41,947 nt of DNA from an uncultured Pluralibacter sp. (GTDB taxonomy: Bacteria; Pseudomonadota; Gammaproteobacteria; Enterobacterales; Enterobacteriaceae). The notes beneath the pieces were generated by a model. That model searched no databases. It saw nothing but the letters and a program-made list of their open reading frames with translations, and was not told the DNA's origin. The stretch lies in contig NZ_CAJYMB010000018.1 of NCBI RefSeq assembly GCF_913775985.1, positions 1-41,947 of the forward strand, read 5' to 3'. Below are positions 8,380 to 18,255 of this stretch, one piece after another (the first letter of the stretch is position 1; each line of letters opens with the position of its first letter). The translations under genes and the position numbers were made by a program.

Positions 8380-8406
8380 GACACCTATTAGACAAGGTCA
8401 CCTGCT

Positions 8407-9438
8407 ATGAAAACATTGCTACCTACTTCCACCGCCGGCAGCCTGCCAAAACCGGTCTGGCTGGCCCAGCCGGAAACCCTGTGGTCGCCCTGGAAACTGG
8501 AAGATCGTGAATTAACAGAAGGCAAAGAGGACGCGCTGCGCCTCTCTTTGCAGGAACAGCAGCACGCGGGCATTGATATCGTCAGCGACGGCGAGCAGAC
8601 CCGCCAGCACTTTGTCACCACCTTTATTGAGCATCTCGACGGCGTCGATTTTGCCAAACGCGAAGTGGTTAAAATCCGCGATCGCTATGACGCCAGCGTG
8701 CCGTCGGTAGTCGGTGCGGTATCGCGCCAGAAGCCGGTATTCGTGGAGGACGCTAAGTTCCTGCGCCAGCAGACCAGCCAGCCTATCAAGTGGGCGCTGC
8801 CGGGGCCGATGACCATGATTGATACTCTGTACGACGGCCACTACAAAAGGCGCGAAAAGCTGGCCTGGGAGTTTGCCAAAATCCTCAACGAAGAGGCTCG
8901 GGAGCTGGAAGCCGCGGGCGTTGACATTATCCAGTTTGACGAGCCGGCCTTTAACGTCTTCTTTGACGAAGTGAACGACTGGGGGATCGCGACCCTGGAG
9001 CGCGCTATCGAAGGGCTGAAGTGCGAAACCGCGGTCCATATCTGCTACGGCTACGGCATCAAAGCCAATACCGACTGGAAGAAGACCCTCGGATCCGAGT
9101 GGCGCCAGTACGAGGAGATTTTCCCGAAGCTGCAAAAATCCAGCATTGATATTGTGTCGCTCGAGTGCCAGAACTCCCACGTGCCGATGGAGCTGATTGA
9201 GCTTATCCGCGGCAAAAAAGTGATGGTAGGCGCCATCGACGTCGCCACCCACGCGATTGAAACCCCGGAAGAGGTGGCGGCAACGCTGCGCAAGGCGCTG
9301 CAGTATGTCGACGCCGATAAGCTCTATCCGTGCACCAACTGCGGGATGGCGCCGCTGCCCCGCCAGGTGGCGCGCGGCAAGCTGAACGCGCTGAGCGCCG
9401 GGGCAGAGATCGTGCGCCGGGAAATCCTGGGCAAATAA
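8407..9438 (+). CDS. mesD: Folate-independent methionine synthase MesD (core-MetE family)
   Basis: This 343-residue protein corresponds to the C-terminal catalytic half of MetE only; the N-terminal folate-binding half is absent, which is typical of core-MetE enzymes. It makes methionine from homocysteine. The likely zinc/homocysteine site is visible: H211 and C213 in VHICYG, E253 in SLEC, and C312 in TNCGMAP. Other MetE-like marks are GSLPKP (11-16), DGEQTR (61-66), LPGPMTM (131-137) and the FDEPAF segment (177-182). The adjacent mesX (DUF1852) places it in the MesD subgroup, which needs oxygen and MesX and does not use methyltetrahydrofolate. AAGG at 8394-8397 lies 9 bases before the ATG. 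The operon ends at the terminator at 9475. The natural methyl donor cannot be read from sequence. Confidence 0.88.
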   Translation: MKTLLPTSTAGSLPKPVWLAQPETLWSPWKLEDRELTEGKEDALRLSLQEQQHAGIDIVSDGEQTRQHFVTTFIEHLDGVDFAKREVVKIRDRYDASVPSVVGAVSRQKPVFVEDAKFLRQQTSQPIKWALPGPMTMIDTLYDGHYKRREKLAWEFAKILNEEARELEAAGVDIIQFDEPAFNVFFDEVNDWGIATLERAIEGLKCETAVHICYGYGIKANTDWKKTLGSEWRQYEEIFPKLQKSSIDIVSLECQNSHVPMELIELIRGKKVMVGAIDVATHAIETPEEVAATLRKALQYVDADKLYPCTNCGMAPLPRQVARGKLNALSAGAEIVRREILGK

Positions 9439-9474
9439 GCGTTAGCCGGCGCGCTAAGCTGTGCAGTACGCCGT

Positions 9475-9509
9475 AGCCCGGCAGGGGATTCCCTGCCGGG
9501 CTTTCTTTT
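9475..9509 (+). terminator. Strong intrinsic terminator of mesXD
   Basis: A perfect 12-bp stem (AGCCCGGCAGGG / CCCTGCCGGGCT) with loop GATT is followed by TTCTTTT. It lies 36 bases after the mesD stop. Confidence 0.93.
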
Positions 9510-9972
9510 GGCCTGCGGGATGGGGGCCGCTATCGGACTGCGAGATGTTGCAACGAGTATCCAGGGCATAATCCGCTGCGATAGCGTGTCGTCCGTGTCA
9601 TCAATGCCGGGGAAGAGGTTGCGCGACGGCTGAGCGCGGGAATTGATATCCTTTCTGAAATATCTGATGCGGCTTCTTTTAATTCTATTTATCTAAAGTA
9701 TCGTGGCGTTTTTAATTGAACGAGCAGATAACTTTAAATCAGGTACGCTAATGTATTGTTTAGGCAATACAGTGACAGTTGTGCTATTTGAATTATTAAC
9801 CGCATATTATCATGGCGTTATTAATTCCGTGCCGTAGCGGCCCGCATCTTTTAACTGTCAATATACTGATTAATAGTAGGGTGTTATTTAAAGACCTGAA
9901 TTATTCAAGTTGCCTGCAGCAAATGCACAAGCAACTCTACGCATGATGGGAATGCAGTGGGATGTAATGAAT
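9510..9972. other. Gene-poor stretch between mesD and argS
   Basis: No convincing gene was found. The first part (about 9510-9650) is GC-rich and the rest is clearly AT-rich. In the frame of position 9585 a run of about 44 codons after a stop (from RVVRVINAGEEVARRL to a TGA near 9716) has protein-like composition but no good start or ribosome site, so it may be a gene remnant. A 7-bp inverted repeat TGTATTG/CAATACA occurs at 9752-9771, and TGACAGTT (9773-9780) recurs inverted at 9853-9860. Neither is assigned. E. coli K-12 carries yecT in this neighbourhood, and nothing like it was recognised here. Confidence 0.4.
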
Positions 9973-10003
9973 AAAAAACCCCCGGAGAAATCCTTAAAGG
10001 GGT
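9973..10003 (-). terminator. Probable intrinsic terminator of argS
   Basis: On the minus strand ACCCC pairs with GGGGG around a partly paired loop (GGA/TCC inside) and runs into TTTTTT. It lies about 135 bases after the argS stop, the only good terminator downstream of that gene. The bases between it and argS are AT-rich without a supported gene. Confidence 0.7.
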
Positions 10004-10138
10004 GCTGAATGCCAGCAATGGCGGCTACCATACAGCACCTATATGGCTATAACCACTTTTATTTAAATACGTTAAAACAATTAACTTATTTACGCCGTCC
10101 CTGGCGAAATAATAATGTTGTGCTATGCAATAAAATTA

Positions 10139-11872
10139 TTACATGCGCTCAACCGTTTCAATGCCCAGAGTGTCAAGACCCAGCTTCAGGGTTTTCGCCG
10201 TCAGCAGCGCCAGCTTCAGGCGGCTGTTGCGGGTCTCTTCGCTTTCGGCGCTGAGAATAGGGCAGTGCTCGTAGAAGCCGGAGAACAGGCCCGCCAGATC
10301 ATACAGGTAGGAACACATCACGTGCGGTGTTCCCTCGCGGGCCACCACGTTCAGCGTTTCCTCAAACTGCAGCAGGCGCGCGGCCAGCTGGGCTTCGCGC
10401 GGGTCGGTAATCACCACCGGGGCGTTGACCACCGCACTCTCTTCCAGACCGGCCTTGCGGAACACAGACAGCACGCGGGAGTAAGCGTACTGCATGTACG
10501 GCGCGGTGTTACCCTCGAAGGCGAGCATGTTGTCCCAGTCGAAGACGTAGTCGGTGGTGCGGTTCTTCGAGAGATCGGCATATTTCACCGCGCCGATGCC
10601 GACGGCGTTAGCCAGCTTTTCCAGCTCGTCGGCGGGCATGTCCGGGTTCTTCTCCGCCACCAGGCGGCGGGCGCGGTCCAGCGCTTCGTCCAGCAGGTCT
10701 GACAGCTTCACGGTGCCGCCGGCGCGGGTTTTAAACGGCTTGCCGTCTTTGCCCAGCATCATGCCGAACATGTGGTGCTCAAGCGGCACGGAGTCCGGTA
10801 CGTAGCCGGCCTTGCGCACGATGGTCCACGCCTGCATCAGGTGCTGGTGCTGGCGGGAGTCGATGTAGTACAGCACCCGATCGGCGTGCAGCGTTTCGTA
10901 GCGGTATTTCGCGCAGGCAATATCGGTGGTGGTGTACAGATAGCCGCCGTCCTTTTTCTGGACGATAACGCCCATCGGATCGCCTTCCTTGTTTTTGTAC
11001 TCGTCAAGGAACACCACGGTGGCCCCTTCGCTTTCGGTGGCCAGGCCCTGGGATTTCAGGTCGCTGACGACACCCGGCAGCATCGGGTTATACAGGCTTT
11101 CGCCCATCACGTCATCGCGTGTCAGGGTAACGTTGAGGCGCTCGTAGGTGAGCTGGTTCTGGGACATAGTGATGTCCACCAGCTTGCGCCACATCTGGCG
11201 GCAGTACTCGTCGCCGCCCTGCAGCTTCACCACGTAGCCGCGCGCCTTCTCGGCAAAAGCGGCATCTTCGTCGTAATGCTTTTTGGCTTCGCGATAGAAG
11301 TTTTCCAGATCCGCGAGCGCCATGTCGCCGGCATTTTCCTGCTGCTTGAGCTCAAGATAGGCGATCAGCATGCCGAACTGGGTACCCCAGTCGCCGACGT
11401 GGTTAGCGCGGATCACTTTGTGGCCGAGGAACTCGTGGGTGCGTACCGACGCGTCGCCGATAATGGTGGAGCGCAGGTGGCCGACGTGCATCTCTTTCGC
11501 CACGTTCGGCGCGGAGTAGTCGATAACCACGGTCTGCGGCGCGTGCTTGCTCACGCCGAGGCGCTCGGAAGCCAGCGCGTCGCGCACGCCCTGCGCCAGA
11601 AACGCCGGGTCGAGGAAAATGTTGATAAAGCCCGGTCCGGCGATCTCAACCTTGCTGGCGATGCCGCTCAGGTCAAGATGGGTCAGTACCTGCTCTGCGA
11701 GCTGTCGCGGGGCCATGCCCAGTTTTTTTGCAACTGCCATCATGCCGTTAGCCTGATAGTCGCCAAACTGTACCTTTGCTGACTGACGAACCTGCGGTTC
11801 GCAATCGGCAGGCGCGCCTGCCGCAATCATGGCCTGACTGACTTTTTCTGAGAGAAGAGCCTGAATGTTCAC
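10139..11872 (-). CDS. argS: Arginyl-tRNA synthetase
   Basis: ArgS charges tRNA-Arg with arginine in the cytoplasm and, as a class Ia enzyme, needs tRNA-Arg for activation. The 577-residue length equals that of E. coli. An N-terminal additional domain (about 1-110) is followed by the catalytic fold with the HIGH-type signature HVGH at residues 129-132, and then the helical anticodon-binding domain ending in [11 protein letters not shown]. The KMSK loop is replaced, as usual for this enzyme, by a degenerate segment (FKTRAGG). The start is GTG, as I recall for E. coli, followed by [10 protein letters not shown]; an AAGG lies 10 bases upstream on the minus strand. It is transcribed away from yecM from the promoter near 11945. 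Confidence 0.97.
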   Translation of the reverse strand: MNIQALLSEKVSQAMIAAGAPADCEPQVRQSAKVQFGDYQANGMMAVAKKLGMAPRQLAEQVLTHLDLSGIASKVEIAGPGFINIFLDPAFLAQGVRDALASERLGVSKHAPQTVVIDYSAPNVAKEMHVGHLRSTIIGDASVRTHEFLGHKVIRANHVGDWGTQFGMLIAYLELKQQENAGDMALADLENFYREAKKHYDEDAAFAEKARGYVVKLQGGDEYCRQMWRKLVDITMSQNQLTYERLNVTLTRDDVMGESLYNPMLPGVVSDLKSQGLATESEGATVVFLDEYKNKEGDPMGVIVQKKDGGYLYTTTDIACAKYRYETLHADRVLYYIDSRQHQHLMQAWTIVRKAGYVPDSVPLEHHMFGMMLGKDGKPFKTRAGGTVKLSDLLDEALDRARRLVAEKNPDMPADELEKLANAVGIGAVKYADLSKNRTTDYVFDWDNMLAFEGNTAPYMQYAYSRVLSVFRKAGLEESAVVNAPVVITDPREAQLAARLLQFEETLNVVAREGTPHVMCSYLYDLAGLFSGFYEHCPILSAESEETRNSRLKLALLTAKTLKLGLDTLGIETVERM

Positions 11873-11944
11873 CGAAATACCTTACGTTTGTGGGGCTGCA
11901 AAGCGATGCGGGCAGCGCCGGAGTGTGGACAAATTAAGGCGGGG

Positions 11945-11973
11945 AGTATAAACCAAAAATCTAACACGTTCAG
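11945..11973 (-). promoter_or_regulatory. Candidate argS promoter
   Basis: On the minus strand TATACT (11950-11945) is preceded by a 17-base spacer and CTGAAC, a poor -35. It would give an argS leader of about 65 bases. The rest of the 289-base argS-yecM gap shows no other clear signal on either strand. Confidence 0.45.
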
Positions 11974-12161
11974 CCTTAAGTGTTCTTTATCGGGATCCCA
12001 TGAAGTCGCGCATTGCATGGCCTCAGGAAACAAAGTAGTTAATTTGAAGCTGGCTATCTGAGTTGATATCTAACTTGGTTCTTCGCAATTGAGCGCTTAA
12101 TCGAGAGTTGGTCGCGCGGGCGAAGCAGAGTAAATTAACGCCCGAAAACAGGAGAGAGCAC

Positions 12162-12722
12162 ATGGCGAACTGGCAACACATTGAACAGCTGGCGGATATT
12201 GCCGCCGATTTACCGCGCTTTAGAGAGGCGCTTAACGGTCTGGCCCGGAGGCTGGGGCTGGACATCGCCCCGCTGGCGGCGGACCACATCTCCCTGCGCT
12301 GCCACCAGAACGCGACGGCAGAACGCTGGCGGACGGGGCTTGAGCAGTGCGGCGAGCTGCTGTCGCAGAGCATTATTAACGGCCGGCCCATCTGCTTGTT
12401 TAAGCTGCGCGAGCCGGTGTGCGTGGCCCACTGGCGTTTTAGCGTGGTTGAGCTGCCGTGGCCAGGCGAGAAGCGCTATCCCCACGAAGGCTGGGAGCAT
12501 ATTGAGATTGTGCTGCCCGGCGATCCGGAAACCCTCAGCGCGCGGGCGCTGGCCCTGCTCTCCGACGAGGGGCTGGCCCAGCCCGGCATTTTCGTTAAAA
12601 CCAGCGCGCCGAAAGGGGAGCGCGAGCGCCTGCCCAACCCGACCCTGGCGGTCACGGACGGCAAGGTGACCATCAAATTTCATCCGTGGACGCTGGAAGA
12701 GATTGTCGCCAGCGAGGCGTGA
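12162..12722 (+). CDS. yecM: YecM, VOC-superfamily protein of unknown function
   Basis: A 186-residue cytoplasmic protein matching E. coli YecM (about 188). The structure of the E. coli protein has the beta-alpha-beta-beta-beta fold of the vicinal-oxygen-chelate superfamily, so it may bind a metal, but no reaction is established. Conserved segments include ADHISLRCHQN (which contributes a candidate metal-ligand His), VELPWPGEKRYPHEGWEHIEIVLPG (with further His and Glu residues) and TIKFHPW near the end. The ATG at 12162 is chosen because GGAG (12151-12154) precedes it and because the product begins MANWQ as in E. coli. The in-frame GTG at 12108 would add 18 residues without support. cutC follows 82 bases later in the same direction. 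Confidence 0.93.
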   Translation: MANWQHIEQLADIAADLPRFREALNGLARRLGLDIAPLAADHISLRCHQNATAERWRTGLEQCGELLSQSIINGRPICLFKLREPVCVAHWRFSVVELPWPGEKRYPHEGWEHIEIVLPGDPETLSARALALLSDEGLAQPGIFVKTSAPKGERERLPNPTLAVTDGKVTIKFHPWTLEEIVASEA

Positions 12723-12804
12723 TAACCCCGGACCGTGAGCCGGCGCGGCGTGCGGAGCGTCGCGCTGTGGCATCATGTCCGGGAACAGGTGCAGGAGAAT
12801 TAAG

Positions 12805-13548
12805 ATGACATTGCTGGAAGTCTGCTGTTACAGCATGGAGTGCGCGCGCGAAGCGCAGCGCCGGGGAGCGGACCGCATTGAGCTGTGCGCCGCGCCGCTG
12901 GAGGGCGGCCTGACGCCGTCGGCGGGGGTACTAAGGTCGGCGCGCCGCGAGGTGACGATCCCGGTACACCCGATTATTCGCCCGCGCGGCGGCGACTTTT
13001 GCTACACCGAAGGCGAGTTTGCGGCGATGCTGGATGACGTGAGCGCCGTGCGGGAACTCGGCTTTCCGGGGCTGGTTATCGGCGTGCTTGACGCCGATGG
13101 CGGGGTGGATATGCCGCGCATGCGCCAGATCATGGCCGCCGCCGGGCCGATGGCGGTCACTTTTCACCGGGCCTTCGATATGTGCGCCGATCCGCTGCAG
13201 GCCTTTGATAATCTTGCCCAACTTGGGGTCGCGCGGGTGCTGACTTCCGGCCAGCAGCCCACGGCGGAAAAAGGTCTTTTGCGCATTGCGGAACTTATTC
13301 GCCGGGGAGATGCTCCAAGTATAATGGCCGGTGCTGGCATTCGGGCGAGTAATCTGAAGGCGTTTCTCGATGCCGGCGTCAAGGAAGTTCACAGCTCTGC
13401 CGGACAGTGGCTGCCTTCGGCGATGCGCTATCGCAATCCGGGGCTGTCGATGTCCACCGACCCGGACGCCGATGAGTATGCCCGCTACGCCGTCAACGGC
13501 GATGCGGTTGCTGAAATGAAAGCGATCATTACCGGCTGCGCCCGCTAA
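12805..13548 (+). CDS. cutC: CutC family protein
   Basis: CutC was named for copper tolerance in E. coli, but the copper phenotype has since been attributed to the small RNA MicL, encoded within the cutC 3' region, acting on lpp. The protein is a TIM-barrel whose reaction is not settled. The 247-residue product aligns with E. coli CutC (248) throughout: [12 protein letters not shown] at the N-terminus, [41 protein letters not shown] and EVHSSAG. ATG at 12805 is preferred over 12775 because AGGAG (12793-12797) precedes it and the product starts MTLLEV. In E. coli torYZ follows; here cmoB does, convergent. Whether MicL is encoded in the cutC 3' end here was not verified. Confidence 0.95.
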   Translation: MTLLEVCCYSMECAREAQRRGADRIELCAAPLEGGLTPSAGVLRSARREVTIPVHPIIRPRGGDFCYTEGEFAAMLDDVSAVRELGFPGLVIGVLDADGGVDMPRMRQIMAAAGPMAVTFHRAFDMCADPLQAFDNLAQLGVARVLTSGQQPTAEKGLLRIAELIRRGDAPSIMAGAGIRASNLKAFLDAGVKEVHSSAGQWLPSAMRYRNPGLSMSTDPDADEYARYAVNGDAVAEMKAIITGCAR

Positions 13549-13560
13549 CGATTTTACCGC

Positions 13561-13584
13561 GCACCATGTCGCCCAACATGGTGC
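13561..13584 (+). other. Hairpin after cutC
   Basis: A 9-bp inverted repeat (GCACCATGT / ACATGGTGC) lies 12 bases after the cutC stop and just ahead of the terminator at 13595. No T-run follows. It could stabilise the mRNA 3' end, or a MicL-like RNA if one is encoded here. Confidence 0.55.
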
Positions 13585-13594
13585 TATTTGTACC

Positions 13595-13626
13595 AGGCCC
13601 CTGCCATTAACAGGGGCCTTTTTTTA
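13595..13626 (+). terminator. Intrinsic terminator of cutC
   Basis: A 9-bp stem AGGCCCCTG / CAGGGGCCT with a 7-base loop runs into seven T. It lies between convergent cutC and cmoB. On the minus strand there is no equally good T-run, so it mainly serves cutC. Confidence 0.93.
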
Positions 13627-13668
13627 TGCTTTTTTGGGATAGTCAGGATCCTGAAAAGCGCGGCGCGA

Positions 13669-15817
<2,149 letters not shown>

Positions 15818-16076
15818 ACAAACTCCCTGTTAAATTGGCCGATGGCAGACATTATGATAGGTAGGAAAAGGCGAAAAGAGAAGTTTACAGGAAGTGCTTT
15901 TGGTGAGGTATGACCTGCGCGATCGAGCATAGTGTTGTTAAATTAATAACACAAGATAACGCTAATATTGTCGTGGGTTATTTTAGGCCGCTTACTGTTA
16001 CTTAGCGTTAATTTAAAATGAAAGTCTGTGTGGGTATATCGTATAACAATTCAATCTTGCGCAGAGGCTACGTCGA

Positions 16077-16367
16077 TCAGTTGCCCAGTAACTTATTAAT
16101 TAAACCGCCAATCAATGGCGTTTTCGCCAGCGTGGATTCAATCGAACCGCCAATCGCACTGCCAACAGTAGAACCAACATTACGACCTAAATTAGGTGCG
16201 ATGCCCGGAAGTGAAATATTACCAATAATAGGTAGGGTTACGTTTAGCTGTGAGCCAATAAGGTTATAGCCAGCATTGCCGAGGCTGCCGCCGATCGAGG
16301 ATAATGAGTCTTGAATAAAACCGGCACCTGAGACGGCATCAACTTCAGTAGATGTCAATTCAATCAT
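16077..16367 (-). CDS. Putative class II microcin/bacteriocin-like precursor peptide
   Basis: A 96-residue peptide not assigned to a named family. The N-terminus MIELTSTEVDAVSGA fits the double-glycine leader recognised by peptidase-containing ABC exporters: with cleavage after A15 it has A-1, G-2, V-4, V-7, E-8 and L-12, and the 15-residue length equals that of class II microcin leaders. The predicted mature peptide (16-96) is glycine-rich, has no cysteine, and is mildly hydrophobic with GxxxG-like spacing near the C-terminus (GSTVGSAIGG, PLIGGLINKLLGN). This suits a membrane-active class II microcin or bacteriocin. GGGGAG (16380-16375) lies 7 bases before the ATG, so translation is well supported. 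No exporter or obvious immunity gene is adjacent. The base composition is clearly more AT-rich than in neighbouring yecN and yecE. An alternative is a secreted non-toxic small protein. Confidence 0.7.
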   Translation of the reverse strand: MIELTSTEVDAVSGAGFIQDSLSSIGGSLGNAGYNLIGSQLNVTLPIIGNISLPGIAPNLGRNVGSTVGSAIGGSIESTLAKTPLIGGLINKLLGN

Positions 16368-16434
16368 TTTAAAACTCCCCTTAATGAGTGTATTTTCTTA
16401 AAATAATAGCGGTTACACAATATACCCTGAGCAA

Positions 16435-16463
16435 ATATTGGTAGGTGAAAACATTTATGTCAA
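16435..16463 (-). promoter_or_regulatory. Candidate promoter of the microcin-like gene
   Basis: The minus strand carries a perfect -35 hexamer TTGACA (16463-16458), a 17-base spacer and CAATAT (16440-16435), a poor -10. The leader would be about 60 bases. The 233-base region upstream of the gene, up to yecE, is strongly AT-rich and otherwise empty. Confidence 0.35.
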
Positions 16464-16600
16464 TTGTTAATGGCAATAATGACTATGTTTTCAATATAAC
16501 AAAATGTCTGTCGCTATAACCAAAAAAATAAAAGAAAGCAGATTAATGATTTATTTCTGTATGGATGATTTCGCAGGAGCTGTTGGCTTTTGAATATAAT

Positions 16601-17419
16601 TCAGAACAGCGTCTCCTGGCGGGGGATGGCGGGTGCCGCGCCCACTTCCGGCAGCACCTGCAGCAGATCCGGCCACAGCGTGTCCACCAGCTCCGGCGCA
16701 TGGGCAATGTCCGGGGTGTGCAGGAAAAGATACGGCGTCGCGCTTTCAACCCACTGCGGCAGCTTGGTCAGCCAGGGGGCAAACAGGGCGCGGTTCTGGG
16801 CCATATCGTCGCTGCCGATAAAGCGCACCAGCGGATTGCGCGCGGTGGCGACCGCGTGCACCGGCAATTTCGGCTTTTTATTCTGGGCCTCAATCATTGC
16901 CTCACTGCGCGCCGGCGCGCCGTGCACCGGGCGGCTGTCGAGGATCGCCCGGTTGATGCCCCGGTCGCGCAGCCCGCGGTTCAGCGCCTGTTCCTCCTCA
17001 CCTTTGGCAAAAAAGAGCGGGTGCCGCACTTCGACGCCGTAGGTAAACGCGGCGGGCAGGGCGTCGAAAAACGCCCACAGCGCCGGCAGATCCCGGGGAG
17101 AAAAGGTAGCAGGTAGCTGCAGCCAGTACTGGCCAATGCGCGGGGCCAGCGGTTCGAGGCGATCGAAAAACTCAGCCACCAGGTCGCCGCAGCTGCGCAG
17201 CGACGCCTGGTGGCTGATGGTGGCCGGAAACTTAAAGCAGAAGCGGAAGTTGTCATCGGTCTGCGAGCGCCAGCGGGCCACGATGTCCGCCTTCGGCAAC
17301 GCGTACAGGGTGGTGTTACCCTCCACGCAGTTGAAGAAGCGGGCGTAATCCTCCAGGCCGCTGATGCCGAGCCGGGGCCACGCGAGATGCGACCACTGGG
17401 GCAGACCGATGTAGATCAT
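16601..17419 (-). CDS. yecE: YecE, DUF72 family protein
   Basis: A 272-residue cytoplasmic protein of the DUF72 family, the same length as E. coli YecE. The family adopts a TIM-barrel-like fold; its reaction is unknown. Typical segments are [11 protein letters not shown] at the start, [13 protein letters not shown] (residues 30-42), [11 protein letters not shown] (60-70) and [11 protein letters not shown] (126-136), together with a Gln- and Leu-rich [12 protein letters not shown] segment. The ATG overlaps the stop of yecD as ATGA, so the two are translationally coupled in a yecD-yecE operon. The 3' end is followed by the AT-rich pocket that carries the microcin-like gene, which is unlike the direct yecE-yecN junction of E. 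coli. Confidence 0.94.
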   Translation of the reverse strand: MIYIGLPQWSHLAWPRLGISGLEDYARFFNCVEGNTTLYALPKADIVARWRSQTDDNFRFCFKFPATISHQASLRSCGDLVAEFFDRLEPLAPRIGQYWLQLPATFSPRDLPALWAFFDALPAAFTYGVEVRHPLFFAKGEEEQALNRGLRDRGINRAILDSRPVHGAPARSEAMIEAQNKKPKLPVHAVATARNPLVRFIGSDDMAQNRALFAPWLTKLPQWVESATPYLFLHTPDIAHAPELVDTLWPDLLQVLPEVGAAPAIPRQETLF

Positions 17420-17988
17420 AGCGCGTCGAGGATCTGCGCGGTGCTGCGCACCCGGCCAATGCGCGGGAAGATGTTTTTGACGCTGCCCTGATGCTGTTCG
17501 GCGGTGGCGGCGCTGCAGGCGTCCTCGGCAATCACCAGCTTAAAGCCCAGCTCCCAGGCGTTGCGGGCGGTAGATTCCACGCCGATGTTGGTCGAAATCC
17601 CGCACAGGATAATGGTATCAATGCCCCGGCGGCGCAGCTGCAGCTCCAGATCGGTGCCGTAAAACGCGCCCCACTGGCGCTTGGTGACTTCAATGTCGCT
17701 CTCCTGCTTGCCGAGCGCCGGCGGATAAGTCCACCAGTTATCCGGCAGCGCCTGCGCGGGCGCGCTGGCATCGACGGGCTGCTTGAGGGCTTCGGCATAG
17801 TCGGCAGACCAGCCCACCCGTACCAGAATCACCGGTGCGCCCTGCTCGCGGCAGCGGGCGGCAAGCTCCGCCGCGCGGTCAACCACCTCGTCGGCCCGGT
17901 GCGGCCCGCCGGCGAAAGGCAAAATGCCTTCCTGTAGGTCGATAATCACCAGGGCCGTTGTTTTCGCATTAAGGTCAATGTCGGACAT
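17416..17988 (-). CDS. yecD: Isochorismatase-family cysteine hydrolase YecD
   Basis: A 190-residue soluble enzyme of the isochorismatase-like hydrolase family, matching E. coli YecD (188). The catalytic triad typical of the family is visible: D17 in VIIDLQEG, K103 in TKRQWGAF, and the nucleophile C129 in ILCGISTN. The segment [20 protein letters not shown] is strongly conserved. Family members hydrolyse amide or vinyl-ether bonds; the substrate of YecD is not known. AGGAAA on the minus strand precedes the ATG at 17988. It is divergent from aspS across a 267-base gap and coupled to yecE. Confidence 0.94.
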   Translation of the reverse strand: MSDIDLNAKTTALVIIDLQEGILPFAGGPHRADEVVDRAAELAARCREQGAPVILVRVGWSADYAEALKQPVDASAPAQALPDNWWTYPPALGKQESDIEVTKRQWGAFYGTDLELQLRRRGIDTIILCGISTNIGVESTARNAWELGFKLVIAEDACSAATAEQHQGSVKNIFPRIGRVRSTAQILDAL

Positions 17989-18124
17989 CTTGATTTCCTG
18001 TATAGAGAGTGCTGAAAGGCTAACGATACGATCGGACGCGGGCGGATTGCGTTGCAGAATTTGTTAATTTTTGTGAGTACGCGCACTAAGCGTACAGCAA
18101 ACGCGCGTCCGGTGCGCGATACAC

Positions 18125-18153
18125 TTATCGTAGGCCAGAATTTCCAGTATAAT
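18125..18153 (+). promoter_or_regulatory. aspS promoter
   Basis: A perfect -10 TATAAT (18148-18153) is preceded at 17 bases by TTATCG, a weak -35. A GC-rich discriminator follows. This gives an aspS leader of nearly 100 bases that contains a short GCCTGCGAGGCAGGC-type hairpin (18207-18221). The remainder of the 267-base yecD-aspS gap holds no other recognised signal. Confidence 0.6.
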
Positions 18154-18255
18154 AGCCGCCTTTTTTCATCCAGTTGTGACATTCAGCTAAAGCTGCGACA
18201 GTAGTGCCTGCGAGGCAGGCGACAATCGGCCTGCGGCTAAGTTAAGGGAACTCTC

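Noticed and set aside
10009-10254. Plus-strand open frame downstream of mesD
   Set aside because: It runs into the antisense of argS, has no ribosome site or similarity, and begins beside the argS terminator.
10772-11782. A 336-codon plus-strand frame opposite argS
   Set aside because: Shadow of argS; composition typical of antisense frames.
16018-16269. Plus-strand open frame opposite the microcin-like gene
   Set aside because: Mostly antisense to the 96-residue gene, with no ribosome site; the minus-strand frame has both a ribosome site and a motif-bearing leader.
16504-16593. A 29-codon plus-strand frame as an immunity peptide
   Set aside because: No ribosome site, no hydrophobic helix of the kind seen in immunity proteins, and it runs into the yecE 3' end.
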